Position numbers and translations under genes: made by a program
In this document: one piece after another, positions 7,325-11,539 of the stretch
How positions within the stretch are numbered: position 1 is the first letter of the stretch
How the letters are laid out: every line of letters starts with the position of its first letter
The notes under the pieces: model-generated
Seen by the model: only the letters and a program-made list of their open reading frames with translations
The model's database searches: none
What the model was told of the DNA's origin: nothing
Origin: Eubacterium sp.
GTDB taxonomy: Bacteria > Bacillota_A > Clostridia > Lachnospirales > Lachnospiraceae
Direction: 5' to 3'
Length of the DNA: 11,539 nt
Assembly: GCA_023663915.1 (NCBI GenBank)
Contig: JAMPGN010000141.1
Span: 1-11,539, forward strand

Positions 7325-9526
7325 ATGGAATTAAACATGGAAAAATTCAGTTCTATGATCGATAATGTGATTACGGGAATATGCTTTTTTGAGTATTATA
7401 AGTCCGACAAGACTTTGACGCCCTTTTTTGTCAACGAAGGAATGTTCCGTATGCTGGGATATTCGAGAATCCAGGGCATGAAATTCCTGAAAAAAGTCGA
7501 GGTGAGTATTATTCCGGATGATCTTCCGCTCTATCGACAGGCGATTGAGGATGTGCTCAAAGACGACGGTGCCGTTGATGTGGAGTTTCGCACCGTGACG
7601 GGGAGCGGTGGACTGCGCTGGCTGTATGTTCGGGGCAATCTGTATTCCAGAGATGGAGACAAGTATGTGATCGTGGCGGTCGTACACGATGTTACTGAGC
7701 GCAAGAACGTGGAGGAGGAACTGCATCGGCAGGCGGAAAGACTGAACATCCTATCTGAGGCGGAAAGAGAGAAGATCATAGATTATAATGCCAAGACGGA
7801 TGTTATGGTTGTCAAGTCTTCTACAGAATTTGGGCTGGAGGGTGAGCATCTCCAGAATAAGTGGATGGAAGAGTTTGACGGCTCCATGATCTACGAGGAA
7901 GATCTTGGCTACTTTAAGTCGGTATTCAGAGGGCTTCTGACTTCACCGAAACATGAGACGATCGAGTATCGGACGAAACGTTTTGACGATGATTATACAT
8001 GGTACCAGGCGAATCTGACTTCACTGCTTGGCACGGAAGGGTATGTGACGAGAGTCGTCGGGCGTATGATTAACATCCATGAGAAGAAGTTAAAAGAGTT
8101 AGAACTTCTTCTTCGTGCCGAAAAAGACGGCTTGACAGGATTATATAACAAGAGTGCGACGATACAGCTTTCCACAAATGCGCTCCACGACAGCAAGAAT
8201 GACACATTAAATGCACTGATGATCGTTGACCTGGATAATTTTAAAGAGGTGAATGACCTTCTCGGACATGCGCGCGGCGATCAGGTGCTTGTCGATGCGG
8301 CGGCGGCGCTGAGCGATATATTCAAAGGCGGGGACATCGTCGGGCGTATCGGTGGGGATGAGTTTGTGATCTTTGTGAAAAACTTAAATGAGATCTCGGA
8401 CGCCGATATTCTTGCGGGCAAGGTTGTGCGGAACGTAAACTTTGAGTTTGATTACGAAGGGACGCCGATCAACGTGACCTGCAGTGTCGGTGTGGCGATC
8501 TTTCCGTATCATGGCGGCAATTATGAAGAGTTGTTCCAGAAGGCGGACAAGGCTGTCTATACCGCTAAGGCGAACGGGAAATGCGGATACCGTATCTATG
8601 ATGCGGCGACGACGATGGCATATCATTCTGCCAGAAAGAACGTGGAATATAATCCCGAAAAAGGCATGGAGATGAACCGTAACATCGAGGATCTGGTGAT
8701 GCAGGTTCTCTTTGAAGATAAGATTATGGAATCAGCACTCAGATCGGTATTAGAACTTATTACGGTGCAATATCATTTCCATCGAGGATATGTGTGCGGC
8801 AACGAGACGCTTCCCATATCGAGAACGGTCCAGTTTGCGGCATCAGGCTATGAGATCGGCAGAGAGACAAAAGAACACTATGAACTGAAGAGAATCGTCA
8901 GCGAGATTTTATATGAAACATTCCGCAAAGCTACAGTCATTCATGTTTATGATCTGACGGCAGAAGAAATGCATGACTATTTTCTGGCGGAAGGCATTAA
9001 AAGTATGTTTTATTATCCGATCACATCCCACGGCGAGTTCCAGGGGGCTGTTATCTTTGAAAACCATGAGGATGTGCAGTTGGAGTTTCAGGAGAGTGAG
9101 ATGGAGGAACTGCGCTCGCTGATGCGTATTCTGGAAGCGCATATCCTGCAGATCGGGCTTATGGACAGACTGCGGAATTTTGCGGCGCAGATCGAGATCT
9201 TTGATAATCTGGATAGTTTTGTGTATGTGGTCAATCCGGATACCTATGAACTCAGCTTTATCAACAAGAAGGTGCTGATGAGCACACCGGAAGTCAAGAT
9301 CGGGGATATCTGTTATAAGGCGTTACAGGATAGGAATGCTCCCTGTGACAACTGCGTTTTGAGACATCTTAAGAAGAACGATCCTCACTGCAGATATACG
9401 GAGGAAGTATTTAATTTCTCGTTAAGATGCTGGAACCGATGCAGTGCGAGCTGGTTGGAATGCAAGGAAGAAAATGGACTTGCACTTCTAAACTGCATTG
9501 ATATTTCAGAATATTTTATCGGTTAG
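7325..9526 (+). CDS. PAS-PAS-GGDEF-GAF-PAS protein, predicted diguanylate cyclase
   Basis: This predicted 733-residue protein joins two GTP into cyclic-di-GMP. No membrane segment is visible, so it is probably cytosolic. Order: PAS (~10-127, ending in the typical VVHDVTERK), a short coiled linker, a second PAS (~150-255), GGDEF (~265-427), a GAF-like domain (~455-610) and a C-terminal PAS-like domain (~622-733). The cyclase site is intact: DGLTGLYNK, DLDNFKEVND, RIGGDEF (motif 343-347) and CSVGVAIFP. The RxxD product-inhibition site is KGGD (334-337), so Arg is replaced by Lys and feedback inhibition may be weak. The last domain holds eight cysteines in about 60 residues, including CX10CX2C. 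Having sensor domains on both sides of the catalytic domain is unusual, because GGDEF domains often end the protein. A bidentate role with the upstream EAL protein is an inference. Confidence 0.9.
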   Translation: MELNMEKFSSMIDNVITGICFFEYYKSDKTLTPFFVNEGMFRMLGYSRIQGMKFLKKVEVSIIPDDLPLYRQAIEDVLKDDGAVDVEFRTVTGSGGLRWLYVRGNLYSRDGDKYVIVAVVHDVTERKNVEEELHRQAERLNILSEAEREKIIDYNAKTDVMVVKSSTEFGLEGEHLQNKWMEEFDGSMIYEEDLGYFKSVFRGLLTSPKHETIEYRTKRFDDDYTWYQANLTSLLGTEGYVTRVVGRMINIHEKKLKELELLLRAEKDGLTGLYNKSATIQLSTNALHDSKNDTLNALMIVDLDNFKEVNDLLGHARGDQVLVDAAAALSDIFKGGDIVGRIGGDEFVIFVKNLNEISDADILAGKVVRNVNFEFDYEGTPINVTCSVGVAIFPYHGGNYEELFQKADKAVYTAKANGKCGYRIYDAATTMAYHSARKNVEYNPEKGMEMNRNIEDLVMQVLFEDKIMESALRSVLELITVQYHFHRGYVCGNETLPISRTVQFAASGYEIGRETKEHYELKRIVSEILYETFRKATVIHVYDLTAEEMHDYFLAEGIKSMFYYPITSHGEFQGAVIFENHEDVQLEFQESEMEELRSLMRILEAHILQIGLMDRLRNFAAQIEIFDNLDSFVYVVNPDTYELSFINKKVLMSTPEVKIGDICYKALQDRNAPCDNCVLRHLKKNDPHCRYTEEVFNFSLRCWNRCSASWLECKEENGLALLNCIDISEYFIG

Positions 9527-9527
9527 G

Positions 9528-9556
9528 TTGACGAAAAGGTTTTTTTCGTGTATATT
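9528..9556 (+). promoter_or_regulatory. Sigma-A promoter for the substrate-binding lipoprotein gene
   Basis: TTGACG (9528-9533) and TATATT (9551-9556) match the -35 and -10 consensus with one mismatch each, at the ideal 17-base spacing. It begins two bases after the TAG of the cyclase gene. Transcription should start near 9563, giving a 5' leader of about 57 bases before the lipoprotein ATG. Confidence 0.78.
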
Positions 9557-9561
9557 TTTTT
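9531..9561 (+). terminator. Possible weak terminator of the upstream gene run, inside the promoter spacer
   Basis: ACGAAAA (9531-9537) pairs with TTTTCGT (9543-9549) across a 5-base loop, and a run of seven T follows at 9555-9561. The stem is only 7 bp and A/T-rich, so termination would be inefficient. The same bases form the spacer of the promoter, so this may instead be an operator. Confidence 0.4.
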
Positions 9562-9571
9562 AGGAAACAGT

Positions 9572-9595
9572 GTGCTTTAGTGCTTTAAAGTGCAC
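9572..9595 (+). repeat. Tandem GTGCTTTA repeat with inverted half-site in the 5' leader
   Basis: Two perfect copies of GTGCTTTA (9572-9579, 9580-9587) are followed by AAGTGCAC (9588-9595), which resembles an inverted copy. They lie about 10 to 33 bases downstream of the predicted transcription start. In RNA, the first copy can pair with UAAAGUGC (9586-9593) through two wobbles. A repressor-binding site or a small leader hairpin are both possible; there is no T-box or recognised riboswitch. Confidence 0.45.
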
Positions 9596-9607
9596 GAGTA
9601 TTTTTAC

Positions 9608-9613
9608 AGGAGG
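9608..9613 (+). promoter_or_regulatory. Strong ribosome binding site of the lipoprotein gene
   Basis: AGGAGG, a perfect Shine-Dalgarno core, sits 6 bases before the ATG at 9620. This rules out the in-frame TTG/GTG candidates upstream near 9590, and it places the signal peptide at the N-terminus. Confidence 0.85.
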
Positions 9614-9619
9614 ATTATT

Positions 9620-10708
9620 ATGAAAAAGAAAGCATTAGCATTACTTATGGCAACAGCAGTGTCCGTGACCATGCTTGCAGGCTGTGGTTCTGACGGAGCG
9701 GCTGACAGCACAGCGCCTGCGGACAATGCGGCGCAGGAGACGGCAGAAGAAGAGCCTGCCGCTGCGGAAGAAAGTGGAGAAACGGCAGAAGCAGCAGAGA
9801 GCGAAGCGGCTCCGGAAGCGGATCAGGTATACAATATCGGTATCTGCCAGTTGTTGGAGCATCCGGCGCTCGATGAAGCAACAAGGGGATTTGAGGACGC
9901 TGTCAAAGAGTTGTTTGGGGAAAGCAATGTAAACATTGATTTCCAGAACGCACAGGGCGAGCAGGTGAATTGTTCCACGATCTGTACACAGTTTGTAACA
10001 GATGACTATGATCTGATTCTTGCAAATGCCACATCACCATTGCAGTCAGCAGCAGCGGCAACGAATACGATTCCGATTCTGGGAACATCCATTACCGATT
10101 ATGCCACAGCGCTTGACATTGATGAATGGACCGGGGCAACAGGAACGAACGTGTCTGGAACATCGGATCTTGCACCGTTGGAAGAGCAGGAGAAAATGTT
10201 GTTAGAGATGTTCCCTGATGTAAAGAAAGTTGGTATTTTGTACTGTTCCGCAGAGGCAAATTCCAAATATCAGGCAGAAGTGATTGAGAGCTGCTTAGAG
10301 GCAGACGGCATTGCCTATGAAGAGTATACAGCGGCGGATTCCAATGAAATTCAGACAATCGTTACCAGTGCATGTGAGTCCTGCGATGTTCTGTATATTC
10401 CGACAGATAACACGTTAGCAGGTGCAACAGAAGCAGTTAATAATATTGCACTTCCTGCAGGGGTACCGATTGTAGCAGGAGAAGAAGGCATCTGCAAAGG
10501 GTGCGGTACCGTGACTTTGTCAATCAGTTACTATGACATTGGTTATACGGCTGGTGAGATGGCCTATGACATCTTAGCGAATGGCGCGGATGTTTCCACT
10601 ATGGAAGTGAAATATGCTCCGCAGGTTAAGAAAATGTATAATGCTGCAATTTGTGAAGAATTAGGAATTACCGTTCCGGATGATTATGAAATGATTGCAA
10701 CGGAATAA
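9620..10708 (+). CDS. ABC importer substrate-binding lipoprotein, DUF534/TrpX-like
   Basis: This 362-residue protein captures a small solute outside the membrane and delivers it to the permease encoded downstream. It has a lipoprotein signal peptide: positive MKKK, a hydrophobic core, then the lipobox LAGC with the lipidated Cys22. A flexible Ala/Glu-rich acidic linker (~25-69) joins it to the binding domain (~70-362). The domain has the family-1 periplasmic-binding fold (YNIGICQLLEHPALDEATRG; VKKVGILYCSAEANSK; VLYIPTDNTLAG; SISYYDIGYTAGEMA) of the ABC_sub_bind (DUF534) family, whose studied member TrpX binds aromatic amino acids. The ligand here cannot be told. It has ten cysteines after the lipobox, including CESC (252-255) and CKGC (292-295). 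It is preceded by its own promoter and followed by a terminator, fitting high expression. Codon use leans more to gca, aca and tta than in the genes before it. Confidence 0.9.
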   Translation: MKKKALALLMATAVSVTMLAGCGSDGAADSTAPADNAAQETAEEEPAAAEESGETAEAAESEAAPEADQVYNIGICQLLEHPALDEATRGFEDAVKELFGESNVNIDFQNAQGEQVNCSTICTQFVTDDYDLILANATSPLQSAAAATNTIPILGTSITDYATALDIDEWTGATGTNVSGTSDLAPLEEQEKMLLEMFPDVKKVGILYCSAEANSKYQAEVIESCLEADGIAYEEYTAADSNEIQTIVTSACESCDVLYIPTDNTLAGATEAVNNIALPAGVPIVAGEEGICKGCGTVTLSISYYDIGYTAGEMAYDILANGADVSTMEVKYAPQVKKMYNAAICEELGITVPDDYEMIATE

Positions 10709-10734
10709 CATGTGAGTTGGAAGTATATTGAAAT

Positions 10735-10759
10735 TGTAAATTGATTTTGGGCAATTACA
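10735..10759 (+). other. Imperfect hairpin in the 3' untranslated region
   Basis: TGTAAATTG (10735-10743) and CAATTACA (10752-10759) pair with one bulged A across an 8-base loop. There is no following T-run. It may protect the 3' end of the lipoprotein mRNA, or it may have no role. Confidence 0.3.
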
Positions 10760-10795
10760 TAAACCAGTTTTTGTGATAGTGGATTACAAAGAGAA

Positions 10796-10842
10796 AATAT
10801 GGGGATGACATATCTGCCATCTCCATATTCTTTTTAAATTTT
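10796..10842 (+). terminator. Rho-independent terminator after the lipoprotein gene
   Basis: AATATGGGGATG (10796-10807) pairs with CATCTCCATATT (10818-10829) in a 12-bp stem with one G-U wobble and a 10-base loop, followed by CTTTTTAAATTTT. It stands between the binding-protein gene and the permease gene, about 80 bases before the permease start, so most transcripts should end after the lipoprotein while some read through. No second promoter with good boxes was seen between it and the permease. Confidence 0.8.
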
Positions 10843-10910
10843 ATTGGTATCAGGGCAGGGAATATTCAGGTAAAATACTGTTTTGATTGATTTTTGACGG
10901 AGGTTGCAAA

Positions 10911-11539
10911 ATGATTCTATTATCTCTTAATCCGATGTCTTTCCTTCGGGCGATGCCGGGGGCATGCGCACAGGGGCTTCTTTGGGGTATTATGGCGCTG
11001 GGAGTTTATATTACATTCCGGCTCTTGGATTTCGCTGATCTGACGGTGGATGGTTCTCTGGCGACAGGGGCAGCCGTGGCAGTTATGTTGATTCGCACGG
11101 GCGTGAATCCGTGGCTCGCGGTGATTGCGGCTTTTATAGCAGGCATGCTGGCAGGAATGGTAACAGGGCTGTTACATACGGCATTGGGTATTCCGGGTAT
11201 TTTGTCCAGCATACTGACACAGATATCACTTTATTCCATTAATTTGAACATTATGGGGAAATCCAATCAGGCGGTTGGCGTAGATAAATATGATCTGGTT
11301 GTTTCCTCTCGATATATAACCGGAGATGCTATGACGCAGTTCTTGTTTTATGGTGGCATGATTTTTGGCTGTATTGTGCTGGTAGCGATTTTATATTGTT
11401 ATTTTGGAACAGAACAGGGACAGGCAATTCGTGCAACGGGTTGTAATATGAGTATGGCGAAGGCGCAGGGAATTAATACAAATTTTCATACGGTGCTTGC
11501 TTTGATGATTTCTAACGGTCTGGTAGGTCTGTGCGGCGG
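10911..11539 (+). CDS. ABC transporter permease, BPD_transp_2 family (3' end outside window)
   Basis: This is the first 209 residues of an integral membrane permease that forms the channel for the binding protein encoded just before it. The start ATG is supported by GGAGG at 10899-10903 with 7 bases of spacing. Hydrophobic segments are visible at about 19-38, 48-62, 67-92, 97-112 and 144-164. RLLDFADLTVDGS (37-49) and GQAIRATGCNMSMAKAQGIN (170-189) resemble conserved segments of LivH-like permeases in DUF534/TrpY-type importers. The second one is the cytoplasmic loop expected to contact the ATPase subunit. The frame is open to the last base, so the C-terminus and the expected ATP-binding gene are beyond the window. 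The substrate is unknown; the close link to a TrpX-like binding protein suggests an amino acid or related small compound, which is an inference. Confidence 0.88.
   Translation, partial: MILLSLNPMSFLRAMPGACAQGLLWGIMALGVYITFRLLDFADLTVDGSLATGAAVAVMLIRTGVNPWLAVIAAFIAGMLAGMVTGLLHTALGIPGILSSILTQISLYSINLNIMGKSNQAVGVDKYDLVVSSRYITGDAMTQFLFYGGMIFGCIVLVAILYCYFGTEQGQAIRATGCNMSMAKAQGINTNFHTVLALMISNGLVGLCG

Noticed and set aside
9563..9619. Riboswitch or T-box in the lipoprotein leader
   Set aside because: The leader is only about 57 bases and lacks the T-box sequence or any known aptamer core; only the small GTGCTTTA repeats are visible.
9641..9932. Open frames in other phases over the lipoprotein linker (both strands)
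   Set aside because: They arise from the Ala/Glu-rich repetitive codons of the linker; their translations are Arg/Gln- or Leu/Pro-rich and have no ribosome binding site.
10844..10876. Promoter TTGGTA...TAAAAT before the permease
   Set aside because: The spacing between the two boxes is 21 bases, too long for a sigma-A promoter, and no better pair was found.

Overview
The window reads as chromosome of an anaerobic Gram-positive Firmicute, most likely a gut Lachnospiraceae (Clostridium cluster XIVa) relative. Supporting signs are the strong GGAGG-type ribosome binding sites, the moderate G+C content, the Firmicute-style lipoprotein signal, the fungal/archaeal-type aspartate-semialdehyde dehydrogenase and the multi-PAS diguanylate cyclase architecture. 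This placement is an inference, because no rRNA or other marker gene is present. All nine recognisable genes lie on the + strand. No tRNA, rRNA, CRISPR array, transposase or phage gene was seen, and no gene-free stretch exceeds about 200 bases.

Block 1 (1-9526) is a tightly packed run of seven genes. It starts with two housekeeping amino-acid genes: the 3' end of argH (argininosuccinate lyase) and asd (aspartate-semialdehyde dehydrogenase). After 13 bases comes a PAS-GGDEF-EAL protein whose GGDEF half is degenerate and whose EAL half looks catalytically intact, so it is a predicted cyclic-di-GMP phosphodiesterase. Next are an ATPase_2/DUF234-type P-loop ATPase with an eroded nuclease motif, a divergent type IA topoisomerase (topoisomerase III-like), and a stand-alone left-handed beta-helix protein resembling the acetyltransferase half of GlmU. 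The run ends with a PAS-PAS-GGDEF-GAF-PAS protein with an intact GGDEF motif and a cysteine-rich C-terminal PAS-like domain, a predicted diguanylate cyclase. Gaps are 13 to about 50 bases with no convincing terminator inside, so co-transcription is plausible. The run would then carry a c-di-GMP-degrading and a c-di-GMP-making enzyme on either side of three nucleic-acid/envelope-type genes.

Block 2 (9527-11539) is an ABC importer of the DUF534/TrpX-like class. A very good sigma-A promoter (TTGACG-17-TATATT) sits immediately after the cyclase stop codon, with an inverted repeat in its spacer. A short 5' leader with repeated GTGCTTTA units follows, then a substrate-binding lipoprotein, a rho-independent terminator, and a membrane permease cut off by the window end. 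An ATP-binding subunit is expected just beyond the window. The terminator between lipoprotein and permease suggests the binding protein is made in excess of the membrane subunits.

Nothing here is clearly a new defence or mobile system. The most interesting points are the c-di-GMP pair bracketing an ATPase/topoisomerase/acyltransferase trio, the eroded motifs in several of these proteins, the Cys-rich sensor domain, and the regulatory region in front of the lipoprotein gene.
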